A DNA stretch of 10,123 nt from Vulcanimicrobiia bacterium (lineage in GTDB: Bacteria; Vulcanimicrobiota; Vulcanimicrobiia; Vulcanimicrobiales; Vulcanimicrobiaceae): assembly GCA_025451135.1 (NCBI GenBank), contig JANWKW010000152.1, positions 1-10,123 on the forward strand, in the 5' to 3' direction. Under the pieces are notes generated by a model. That model worked only from the letters and a program-made list of their open reading frames with translations, made no database searches and was not told the origin of the DNA. The position numbers were made by a program, and so were the translations under genes. Shown here piece by piece: positions 1 through 6,626 of this stretch; within the stretch, counting starts at the first letter, position 1, and each line of letters starts with the position of its first letter.

Positions 1-326
1 CCGAGATAATCACCGCGCCGTTCCTTCTGGATGACCGTCTGATAGATTTTTCCGGTCGTCCAATTCGAGTTGCGGGTGGTGACGGTATTCGTGAAGCGCT
101 CGTAGTGCCCGAGATCGAGGTCGGTCTCCGCGCCGTCTTCCGTGACGAAGCACTCGCCGTGCTGATACGGGTTCATGGTGCCGGCGTCGACGTTGATGTA
201 CGGGTCGAGTTTTTGGATCGACACGGATATGCCGCGCGACCGCAACAATCGTCCGAGCGAGGCCGCGGTGATGCCCTTTCCGAGTGAGCTCACGACGCCG
301 CCGGTGAAGAAAATAAACTTCGCCAT
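1..326 (-). CDS. pyrG: CTP synthase, N-terminal part (runs off left edge)
   Basis: CTP synthase makes CTP from UTP, ATP and glutamine in the cytoplasm. Only the first 108 codons of the N-terminal synthetase (amidoligase) domain are present. Reading starts with MAKFIFFTGGVVSSLGKG, the family's P-loop (GGVVSSLGKG, about residues 9-18). It continues through DPYINVDAGTMNPYQHGE (41-58) and EDGAETDLDLGHYERF (63-78), the conserved substrate and Mg binding blocks, and KERRGDYL at the edge. The glutaminase domain lies outside the window. A Cys replaces the usual Val after QHGE, which is probably harmless. The ATG lies 38 nt downstream of the prmC stop on the same strand, so it is probably co-transcribed with prmC. 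No strong Shine-Dalgarno is visible just before the ATG. Identification is very secure from these motifs. Confidence 0.95.
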   Translation of the reverse strand, partial: MAKFIFFTGGVVSSLGKGITAASLGRLLRSRGISVSIQKLDPYINVDAGTMNPYQHGECFVTEDGAETDLDLGHYERFTNTVTTRNSNWTTGKIYQTVIQKERRGDYL

Positions 327-364
327 CTCGGGAAGTTCGTATTCCGGCCTGGGCGGGCGGTTCC

Positions 365-1248
365 CTACGAGGCGACCTTCACGTACCGGGGCGAGCCGGC
401 ATAATCCGACCGGGCCTCGACCCGGGCCATCGGGAAGGCCGCCCGCGCCAGCGCTTCCAGACCGCTCATAGTGGGCGGCGCCGCCTCCAGGAGCAACAGG
501 CCGCCCGGCCGCATCAGCCTGGGAGCCGCGGTCAGCAGGCGCCGGTAGTGGTTGAGACCGTCCGGGCCGCCGTCGAGGGCTTGGTGGGGCTCGAACCCGA
601 CCGGGTGGGGCGCGACCGGCACGTCGCGGCTCGGGATATAGGGCAGGTTCGCGACCAGCACGTCGTAGCGGCGGTCGTTGACCGGGTCGGCCAAGTCGCC
701 GACGTAGAACTTGCAGCGGGCGTGCACGTTGAGCCGGCGGGCGTTGTGCTCGGCCACCTTGATGGCGGCCGGCGACGCATCGGTTCCGGCGACGGCGGCG
801 TTGGGCACTTCGGCCGCGATCGAGCAGCCGATGGCCCCGGAGCCGACGCCGACGTCGAGCACGGTCAGCAGCGCCTTGGGAAGATCCGGATCGACGCGTC
901 CGCGCAAGAACGCGACCGCTTCGTCGACCAGATGCTCGGTCTCGGGACGCGGGATCAGCACCCGATCGTTGACCGTGAACTCCCGTCCGTAGAACCACGC
1001 CGATCCGAGGATATATGCGATCGGCGTGCCGAGGGCGCGCCGATCGATCAAACTCTGGTACTTCTCGACCTGCGGCCGGTTCAAGAACCCTTCCGCATTG
1101 GCGACCAGCCATTCGCGATCGCGTCCCAGCGCGTGCGCCAGCAAGATCTGCGCGTCCGCGCGCGCGGAATCGCTGGACTTCGCGAGGGCGATGACGCCGC
1201 GCGCGAGGATGGCGGCCAGCGTTTGCGGTTTGTACGGGGGGGCGGAGT

Positions 1249-1252
<4 letters not shown>
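365..1252 (-). CDS. prmC: Release factor glutamine N5-methyltransferase PrmC (HemK)
   Basis: PrmC uses S-adenosylmethionine to methylate the glutamine of the GGQ motif in release factors, which raises peptide-release efficiency. The protein is 295 aa, normal for the family. An N-terminal helical domain (about 1-85) is followed by LIPRPETE (99-106), the SAM-binding loop DVGVGSGAIG (133-142) and the catalytic motif NLPY (202-205). The usual PrmC motif is NPPY; the NLPY version keeps Asn, Pro and Tyr and resembles that of RsmA-type methylases. The start is GTG, whose GTGA overlaps the prfA stop (1249-1252), so translation is probably coupled to its own substrate gene. AAGG about 11 nt upstream may serve as the ribosome site. 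The prfA neighbour supports the call over other N5-Gln or DNA methylases. Confidence 0.95.
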
Positions 1253-2337
<1,085 letters not shown>

Positions 2338-2370
2338 CGTGTGGGCTCCGTCGGCGCTGTTGACATAAGA

Positions 2371-2401
2371 AGAGACGGGCCGCGCAGTGCGACCCGTCTC
2401 T
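2371..2401 (-). terminator. Strong hairpin between rpmE and prfA: terminator or attenuator
   Basis: Perfect 9-bp arms AGAGACGGG (2371-2379) and CCCGTCTCT (2393-2401) enclose a 13-nt loop. That loop can itself pair CGC with GCG after one mismatch. Read on the minus strand, the 3' arm runs into TCTTCTTATGTC, which is pyrimidine-rich but not a true U-tract. It begins 18 nt after the rpmE stop and ends 33 nt before the prfA ATG. The best reading is a partial intrinsic terminator separating the abundant rpmE message from prfA-prmC; an RNA-stabilising or processing hairpin is the alternative. Confidence 0.5.
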
Positions 2402-2418
2402 CGGATACGTTCGAGCGG

Positions 2419-2694
2419 CTAGGCTTCCGCGGAGGTCTTCGACTCTTTGGCGGCCTTGCGAGCGGCGGCTTCTTCTTGCTTCTGCTTGGCAAGGATGGCG
2501 CGCTGGTTGAACTTGTCGACGCGGCCGGCGGTATCGATCAGCTTCTGCTGACCGGTGAAGAGCGGATTGCACGCCGAACAGATCTCGACCGAGATCGATT
2601 TGAGGGTCGAACCGGTCGTAAAGGTGCTGCCGCACGCGCAATGCACGTTGGCTTCGGGGTACCAGGTGGGGTGGATCTTGTCTTTCACAGCCAT
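2419..2694 (-). CDS. rpmE: Large ribosomal subunit protein bL31 (zinc-binding type)
   Basis: bL31 is a small protein of the 50S subunit that bridges to the 30S head. This 91-aa protein starts MAVKDKIHPTWYPEA and keeps the Zn-binding Cys pairs CAC (near residue 20) and CSAC (near 38), followed by the diagnostic FTGQQKLIDTAGRVDKFNQR. The four cysteines make it the zinc-containing (C+) form rather than the zinc-free paralogue. The last ~20 residues are an Ala/Lys/Glu-rich extension (KQKQEEAAARKAAKE) absent from most short family members. An upstream in-frame ATG at 2745 was rejected because the extra 17 residues match nothing. The GTG at 2688 gives the family-typical N-terminus (M)KDKIHP and may be the real start, because TATAAT lies just 3 nt before the ATG and no SD is present. 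Confidence 0.93.
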   Translation of the reverse strand: MAVKDKIHPTWYPEANVHCACGSTFTTGSTLKSISVEICSACNPLFTGQQKLIDTAGRVDKFNQRAILAKQKQEEAAARKAAKESKTSAEA

Positions 2695-2697
2695 ACG

Positions 2698-2706
2698 ATT
2701 ATACCA
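2698..2706 (-). promoter_or_regulatory. Extended -10 promoter element abutting rpmE
   Basis: On the minus strand TGGTATAAT forms a perfect -10 hexamer with a TGn extension. No convincing -35 is found 16-18 bp further upstream, which an extended -10 can tolerate. The hexamer ends only 3 nt before the annotated rpmE ATG. Normal +1 spacing therefore places the transcription start at or just inside the start codon, between the ATG at 2694 and the GTG at 2688. This implies a leaderless or nearly leaderless message. Confidence 0.5.
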
Positions 2707-2755
2707 GCCTTGGCAAGAGGGCCCCGCCTGCGACCTAAGTGGCACGGCCAGACCC

Positions 2756-2827
2756 CTAGGGCTGCTGCGCGAAGAAGGCCGTAGCCCAAAACACGAGGGT
2801 GATCAGGGAGAGCACGACGAGCATCAT
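2756..2827 (-). CDS. Candidate 23-aa membrane micro-protein
   Basis: Unrecognised. In the 260-bp gap between vapC and rpmE, a double ATG (2827 and 2824) opens a 23-codon frame ending in TAG. It encodes one very hydrophobic stretch (MMLVVLSLITLVFWA, then TAFF) and the tail AQQP. A good ribosome site, GGTGGAG, ends 6 nt before the first ATG. Third codon positions are almost all G or C (about 21 of 23), like real genes here. The frame stays open upstream for about 31 codons with similar bias and basic residues (FYRKRD), so a longer version from GTG 2839 or an earlier non-ATG start would give an N-in single-pass protein. No function is assigned. It could be chance, or a remnant of a larger gene. 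Confidence 0.38.
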   Translation of the reverse strand: MMLVVLSLITLVFWATAFFAQQP

Positions 2828-2954
2828 CGCGAACTCCACCCGAACGACCCCGGCAACGTCGCGCTTGCGGTAGAACGACCTATACAACAGCCGATGAGGG
2901 CCGCAATTCGCACGAGCCACAGCTCAAGAGCGAGCCGGTCATCCGATCCACGTT

Positions 2955-3362
2955 CTAAGGCTTCCTCGGCGGAGCATACGCGCAGCGCTCGGCTCGTGCG
3001 GCCGCGGCCAGCGATCGGTCGACGGTGGCGAGGGGAACCTGTGCCTGAATTGCCAGCGCGAGATATGCCGCATCGTAGCCCGTCAAACCGCGCGTTCGCG
3101 CGAGCGCCAGGACCGTATGCGGATCGGGAGCCTCGACCGTGATGGGCAGGGCGAGGATCTCTGCAAGAGAGATCCCGCTCGAGGTCTCGTCGATTCTGCC
3201 GCGGCGCTCGGCATTAAGCAGCGCATGGACCACCTCGGTGATGAAGTTCGATGGCGCGTACCCTCCATCCCGAGCGAGAACCTCGATGGCCGCGTCGGCA
3301 TCACCAGACGATTCGTCGTCGAGAACCCAAGACACGACGGTCGAGGCGTCGACGACGATCAT
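2955..3362 (-). CDS. vapC: PIN-domain toxin, VapC family ribonuclease
   Basis: VapC toxins are Mg-dependent endoribonucleases that cleave tRNA or rRNA when their antitoxin is degraded. This 135-aa protein is a complete PIN domain. MIVVDASTVVSWVL opens it with Asp5; Glu43 lies in FITEVVHALL, Asp97 in GYDAAYLALA and Asp115 in ATVDRSL. These are the expected four acidic metal ligands, so the enzyme looks active. Its ATG overlaps the antitoxin stop by 4 nt (3359-3362), the usual coupled order of antitoxin then toxin. Codon use is somewhat less GC3-extreme than in neighbouring housekeeping genes, consistent with horizontal acquisition. The RNA target cannot be read from sequence. Confidence 0.9.
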   Translation of the reverse strand: MIVVDASTVVSWVLDDESSGDADAAIEVLARDGGYAPSNFITEVVHALLNAERRGRIDETSSGISLAEILALPITVEAPDPHTVLALARTRGLTGYDAAYLALAIQAQVPLATVDRSLAAAARAERCAYAPPRKP

Positions 3363-3598
3363 CGGCGTCCCTCGTCGATCAGCTCGCGAGCCGCAATTCT
3401 CGGCCCTTTTAGTCGAGAACGAAGCGCGCGTAATCGGTCTATCGCGATCTGCCCACGCGTCTTGCGATCGCTATCGATCGGCGCCAGCTCCGCGACCGGT
3501 TCGCCGTTCCGCGTGATGACGATCGTCTTGCCGCTAAACGCTTCGTCGACAAGCGCCGAGAAATGCGTCTTCGCCTCAAAAATCCCGACCGATCTCAT
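3359..3598 (-). CDS. vapB: Phd/YefM-type antitoxin partner of VapC
   Basis: A 79-aa antitoxin expected to bind and neutralise the downstream PIN toxin and to repress its own promoter. The N-terminal half (MRSVGIFEAKTHFSALVDEA, then SGKTIVITRNGEPVAEL) matches the Phd/YefM DNA-binding dimerisation fold. The C-terminal part is basic and helical (LRALRSRLKG, ARELIDEGRR), as expected for the toxin-wrapping segment. The ATG at 3598 is embedded in a perfect inverted repeat that also covers the likely -10 box. No Shine-Dalgarno precedes the ATG. Codons such as AGA, ATA, TTA, CTA and AAA, scarce in the surrounding genes, appear here, suggesting transfer. The gene symbol follows the VapC pairing; structurally it is Phd-like. 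Confidence 0.86.
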   Translation of the reverse strand: MRSVGIFEAKTHFSALVDEAFSGKTIVITRNGEPVAELAPIDSDRKTRGQIAIDRLRALRSRLKGPRIAARELIDEGRR

Positions 3599-3626
3599 GT
3601 AACTAGTCTAGCAGACTAGTTACATG
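3596..3626. repeat. Perfect inverted repeat: operator of the toxin-antitoxin operon
   Basis: Arms CATGTAACTAGTCT (3596-3609) and AGACTAGTTACATG (3613-3626) are exact reverse complements around AGC. Each arm holds its own small palindrome ACTAGT (3602-3607 and 3615-3620), with centres 13 bp apart, about one helical turn and a bit. Two Phd-type dimers could bind side by side. The repeat includes the antitoxin ATG and the predicted -10 hexamer, so occupancy would block initiation. Autoregulation by antitoxin and toxin-antitoxin complexes is established for this family; binding here is inferred. Confidence 0.8.
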
Positions 3627-3633
3627 CCTGCAA
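3605..3633 (-). promoter_or_regulatory. Candidate vapBC promoter giving a leaderless mRNA
   Basis: On the minus strand TTGCAG (3633-3628) and TAGACT (3610-3605) are separated by 17 bp, with TGC directly before the -10 hexamer (extended -10). The hexamer is followed by 6 nt and then the ATG, so standard spacing puts +1 on the A of the start codon. Absence of any SD agrees with leaderless translation. The -35 match is weak (3 of 6) and overlaps a short direct repeat GCCTGC-AA-GCCTGC (3626-3639). Confidence 0.5.
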
Positions 3634-3650
3634 GCCTGCCGGACGGTCGA

Positions 3651-3679
3651 TTGGTGCAACGATGACGCATGCCTATCCG
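3651..3679 (+). promoter_or_regulatory. Weak candidate promoter for the secreted-protein pair
   Basis: TTGGTG (3651-3656) and TATCCG (3674-3679) are spaced 17 bp apart, 14 nt before the ATG at 3694. Both hexamers match consensus only partly (about 3-4 of 6), so this is a guess. It would make a promoter divergent from vapBC. Confidence 0.2.
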
Positions 3680-3693
3680 TTACGTCCAGGAAC

Positions 3694-4197
3694 ATGAAAA
3701 CGATGAAGGTCCAGTCCTACCTGGTGCTCCTAGCCCTCGTCGGGCTGTGCGGAGCGACTCCGCGACTCGACGGCGCGACCATCTCCAACTCCGGGTCGAC
3801 GAATGCGTCGGGCTGGACGATTGTGCTACGGTCGAATGCGGCGGGCTCGTTGTCGGTTCCGAGCCGCCCCGCGCACGCGTTCGCGGTGCCGCGGGCGCTG
3901 GCGGCGTCGTTCTTCCGCGACCTGGCAGCCGCCAAGGCCGCCGGCCTTCCGAACGTCCAGACGTGCATGAAGTCCGCCTCGTTCGGCAGCGCCACCATCG
4001 CCCGCTGGCACGGCTGGCGATCGCCCGATTTCGGTTGTCCGCAGCATAGCTCGCTCGGCGCGGCCCTGGCAGACGAGGTCACCCAGATCGAGCGCCTAGC
4101 AGGCGTTCCTGAGCTCGATCCCAGACGTCGAGTTTACCGGGTTCCGTCCGGTCCACGAAGGACAGAACCCACCCAAACACCAAGGCAGGGGCCGTGA
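3694..4197 (+). CDS. Exported protein of unknown function with two cysteines
   Basis: Unrecognised, 167 aa. The N-terminus is a signal peptide (MKTMK, then a hydrophobic run VQSYLVLLALVGLCGA), probably cut near residues 21-28. No lipobox is present, as the residue before Cys19 is Leu. The mature part starts ATISNSGSTNASGWTIVL, a beta-like segment. A helical region follows (AVPRALAASFFRDLAAAKAA, 64-83), then Cys91, a SFGSATIARWHGWRSPDF segment and Cys115, which may form a disulfide. Codon bias is strong up to about residue 138. The last ~28 codons (Arg/Pro-rich) fall to about 50% GC3 with AGA, CGA and AGG, suggesting a lost stop or frameshift and translation of former spacer. ATG 3703 is an alternative start. 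Its TGA overlaps the next gene's GTG (4194-4197). A periplasmic or secreted location is inferred. Confidence 0.72.
   Translation: MKTMKVQSYLVLLALVGLCGATPRLDGATISNSGSTNASGWTIVLRSNAAGSLSVPSRPAHAFAVPRALAASFFRDLAAAKAAGLPNVQTCMKSASFGSATIARWHGWRSPDFGCPQHSSLGAALADEVTQIERLAGVPELDPRRRVYRVPSGPRRTEPTQTPRQGP
4139..4170. repeat. Imperfect inverted repeat in the 3' end of the secreted-protein gene
   Basis: GGGTTC (4139-4144) pairs with GAACCC (4165-4170). After one C/A mismatch GTCC (4146-4149) pairs with GGAC (4160-4163), leaving a 10-nt loop. No T-run follows on either strand, so it is not a classic terminator. It lies in the segment with non-coding-like composition just before the next gene's start. 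Confidence 0.3.
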
Positions 4198-4817
4198 AGC
4201 ACCGATCGTTATTCGTCGCCGGCGCGCTTGCGTCGGCCGCCCTGGCCCTTGCCGTTCTGACCCCGTCGTTCGGCGCGACGCCGGCCGCAGCCGCGACCGC
4301 GCCGCCGACCCCGCCGCCGCTCCCGGCCGTCACCGCGACGCCCGCCGGGGCGCCGTCGTCCGCGCCGCTCTCGCTGCCGACCCTCACGCCGATCGGTTCG
4401 CCCAACCCGGGGCCGACCGCGACGCCGGCGCCGCGCCCGGGCGTGCGCAAGGGCATCGAGGGCGTGTGGGAAGTGCAGATCCAGCGCGGCGCGGCGACCG
4501 AGTACGATCACTTCCAGCTCAAGCAGGACGAGAACGCCTTGACCGGCTTCTATCTGAACACCGATAAGAAGAAGTTCCCGCTCGCAGGTTCCCTCGACGG
4601 CAAGACCGTCCGCATCGTGGTGACGTTCGCCGACGGCACGACCGCGATCTTTTCGGCGCAGTTGGACGGCACGACCGACATGCTCGGCCTGATGACGACG
4701 CCGAAAGAGAGCACGCCGTTCACGGCGGCCTATCGTCCGAAAGAGAGCTTCTTCGACAACATCAATCCGGCACCGGGCGGCATGGGCGGCCCGGGCGGAG
4801 GCAGAGGCCCCGGCTAG
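4194..4817 (+). CDS. Secreted Pro-rich-linker protein with a beta domain and glycine tail
   Basis: Unrecognised, 207 aa. GTG start at 4194, preceded by AAGG with an 8-nt spacer. A signal peptide (MKHRSLFVAGALASAALALA, then VLTPSFGA) is probably cut near residue 28. Residues 29-84 are a low-complexity linker of Pro, Ala and Thr. Residues 87-185 form a compact beta-rich domain beginning GIEGVWEVQIQRG, with FQLKQDENALTGFYLN, SLDGKTVRIVVTFADGTTAIFSAQLDGT and FTAAYRPKE. This pattern of short alternating strands and turns recalls small beta-barrel domains that measure or bind ligands, but no family can be named. The end is GGMGGPGGGRGPG. It overlaps the upstream exported protein by 4 nt and probably forms a pair with it. 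Its stop overlaps the convergent leuD stop. Confidence 0.85.
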   Translation: MKHRSLFVAGALASAALALAVLTPSFGATPAAAATAPPTPPPLPAVTATPAGAPSSAPLSLPTLTPIGSPNPGPTATPAPRPGVRKGIEGVWEVQIQRGAATEYDHFQLKQDENALTGFYLNTDKKKFPLAGSLDGKTVRIVVTFADGTTAIFSAQLDGTTDMLGLMTTPKESTPFTAAYRPKESFFDNINPAPGGMGGPGGGRGPG

Positions 4818-5332
4818 TTCGCCGCTGCGCGCTCCGCGAGGCGGCGCTCGACGTAGGGCAGCAGTCCGCCGGTGTCGATGAGCGCCTGCATGAAGGGCGG
4901 GAACGCCGCCGCCTGATACTGCGTCCCCTTGGTGAGGTTGCGCACGATGCCCGTCGCGGGCTCGACCTCGATCTCGTCGCCGGCCGCGATGCCGGCGACC
5001 GCCTCGGGCGATTCGAAGATCGGCAGCCCGATATTGAGCGCGTTGCGATAGAAGATCCGCGCGAACGAGCTCGCGATCACCGCCGCCGTGCCCGACCCCT
5101 TGATCGCGATCGGCGCGACCTCGCGGCTCGAGCCGCATCCGAGGTTCGAGTCCGCCACGATGATGTCGCCCGGCTTCATCCGGGCCGTGTAGTCCGCATC
5201 GATCCCTTCGAGCGCGTGTTTGCCGAGCTCGGCCGGATCGACGATGTTGCAGTACTTGCCCGGGATGATCACGTCGGTGTCGACGTTCTTGCCGTAGGTG
5301 TGCGCGTGGCCGCGCAAGACATTCGATGCCAT
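4814..5332 (-). CDS. leuD: 3-isopropylmalate dehydratase small subunit
   Basis: The swivel-domain subunit of isopropylmalate isomerase, which with LeuC converts 2- to 3-isopropylmalate in leucine synthesis. The 172-aa protein is the short archaeal/LeuD2-like form. Visible motifs are VDTDVIIPGKY (17-27), GDIIVADSNLGCGSSRE (55-71) and SFARIFYRNALNIGLPI (89-105). The substrate-specificity loop after IIPGK reads YCNI (27-30). This is neither the YLRT reported for homoaconitase subunits nor the YLVY/YLVM-like forms of isopropylmalate isomerase, so the related activities (homoaconitase, dimethylmalate dehydratase, citramalate-pathway use) are not fully excluded. It follows leuC after 10 nt; AGAAG just upstream may act as a ribosome site. 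The stop TAG shares CTAG (4814-4817) with the convergent gene's stop. Confidence 0.92.
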   Translation of the reverse strand: MASNVLRGHAHTYGKNVDTDVIIPGKYCNIVDPAELGKHALEGIDADYTARMKPGDIIVADSNLGCGSSREVAPIAIKGSGTAAVIASSFARIFYRNALNIGLPIFESPEAVAGIAAGDEIEVEPATGIVRNLTKGTQYQAAAFPPFMQALIDTGGLLPYVERRLAERAAAN

Positions 5333-5342
5333 GATCTTCTTC

Positions 5343-6626
5343 TTAAGCGTGCGCGAGCGCGACGACGCGCGGGTCGGTGATCTTGCCGGTCAGGGCCGAG
5401 GCGGCGCAGGTCGCGGGCGAGGCCAAGTAGACCTCGGCCGTCGGCGAGCCCATCCGGCCGACGTAGTTGCGGTTGGTCGTCGAGAGACAGCGTTCGCCCT
5501 CGCCGAGCGTGCCCATGTGGCCGCCGAAACAGGCGCCACAGCCGGGCGTGTTGACCACGCAGCCGGCCTGCGCGAGCGTCGTGAGGATGCCCTCGGTCGC
5601 GGCCTGCATCCAGACCTTTTGCGAGCCCGGATTGACGATCACGCGCAGACGCGACGCGATCTTCTTGCCGTCGAGGATCTTGGCGACCTCGCGCAGATCC
5701 TCGATGTAGCCGTTGGTGCACGAGCCGATGAAGACCTGATCGAGCCAGATATCGTCGCGGGTGACGTCGGAGATGCCGTGGACGTTGTCGGGGGTGTGCG
5801 GACAGGCGACCTGCGGCTCGAGCGAGCCGACGTCGATGCGCACGATGCGTTCGTAGACGGCATCCGGATCGGCGCTCTCGACGACGAACGGGCGGTCCGT
5901 CCGTTCCTTGACGAACGCGATCGCTTTGGCGTCGGCGTGGAAGATGCCGTTCTTGGCGCCGGCCTCGATCGCCATGTTGGCCATCGTGATGCGGCCGGTG
6001 ATCGAGAGCGCGTCGACCGTCGAACCGTGGTACTCGATCGCGCGATAGGTCGCGCCGTCGATACCGAGCGTGCCGACCGTCTTGAGCATCACGTCCTTGG
6101 CGAAGACCATGTCGCCGAGCGGGCCGTCGTAGACGATCTTGATGCTCGACGGGACCTTGATCCAGACCTCGCCCAGCACGAAGGCGGCCGCGATGTCGGT
6201 CGAGCCCATCCCGGTCGCGAACGCCCCCAGGGCGCCGTAGGTGCAGGTGTGGGAATCGCCGCCGACGATCAGCTCGCCCGGCGCGACCAGGCCTTCCTCG
6301 GGCAGGACGACGTGCTCGATGCCGCCGCGGCCGACGTCGAAGAAATGCTCGATCTCTTGCTCGACGGCGAAGTCTTTCATCAGCTTGGCGATCTTGGCGG
6401 ACTGCGGGTCCTTGGCCGGGACGAAATGGTCCTCGACCAGCGCGATCTTCGACTTGTCGAAGACGCGGTCGGCGCCCTTGATCTGCTTCATGACCCCGAT
6501 AGCGACCGCCGCCGAGAGCTCGTTGGCGAGGACCAGGTCGACGTTGGCATTGATGATTTGGCCCGGCTCGACGCGGTCGAGGCCTGCGTGGCGGGCGAGG
6601 ATCTTCTCGGTGAGGGTCATTCCCAT
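5343..6626 (-). CDS. leuC: 3-isopropylmalate dehydratase large subunit
   Basis: The aconitase-family large subunit carrying the [4Fe-4S] cluster. It pairs with LeuD in the isomerisation step of leucine synthesis. Length is 427 aa from the chosen ATG, matching the short archaeal-type LeuC (about 420) rather than the ~465-aa proteobacterial form. Cluster ligands are Cys303 (FIGSCTNG), Cys363 and Cys366 (TPGCGACFGG). Other blocks are GGDSHTCTYGALGAFATGMG (122-141), VEDHFVP (64-70) and NPGSQKVW (332-339). The start MGMTLTEKILARHAG follows the family; an upstream in-frame ATG at 6728 adds 34 unrelated residues and would run into the divergent gene, so it was rejected. ATG 6620 is also possible. 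No clear SD precedes the start. It is the first gene of leuCD. Confidence 0.95.
   Translation of the reverse strand: MGMTLTEKILARHAGLDRVEPGQIINANVDLVLANELSAAVAIGVMKQIKGADRVFDKSKIALVEDHFVPAKDPQSAKIAKLMKDFAVEQEIEHFFDVGRGGIEHVVLPEEGLVAPGELIVGGDSHTCTYGALGAFATGMGSTDIAAAFVLGEVWIKVPSSIKIVYDGPLGDMVFAKDVMLKTVGTLGIDGATYRAIEYHGSTVDALSITGRITMANMAIEAGAKNGIFHADAKAIAFVKERTDRPFVVESADPDAVYERIVRIDVGSLEPQVACPHTPDNVHGISDVTRDDIWLDQVFIGSCTNGYIEDLREVAKILDGKKIASRLRVIVNPGSQKVWMQAATEGILTTLAQAGCVVNTPGCGACFGGHMGTLGEGERCLSTTNRNYVGRMGSPTAEVYLASPATCAASALTGKITDPRVVALAHA

Noticed and set aside
2555..3142. Plus-strand frame spanning rpmE, the gap and vapC
   Set aside because: Opposes two well-supported genes; composition is Arg/Pro/Ser-rich and shadow-like.
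3596..3626. TrpR-like operator because of repeated ACTAGT
   Set aside because: The trp operator has CTAG half-sites about 8 bp apart; here the centres are 13 bp apart and the site sits on a toxin-antitoxin gene, so autoregulation fits better.
3596..3626. Palindrome as a transcription terminator or insertion-sequence end
   Set aside because: It lies at a gene start, has no following T-run, and there is no matching second copy or transposase.
4139..4170. Inverted repeat as an intrinsic terminator of the secreted-protein gene
   Set aside because: Broken stem and no T-run on either strand; it lies inside the open frame.
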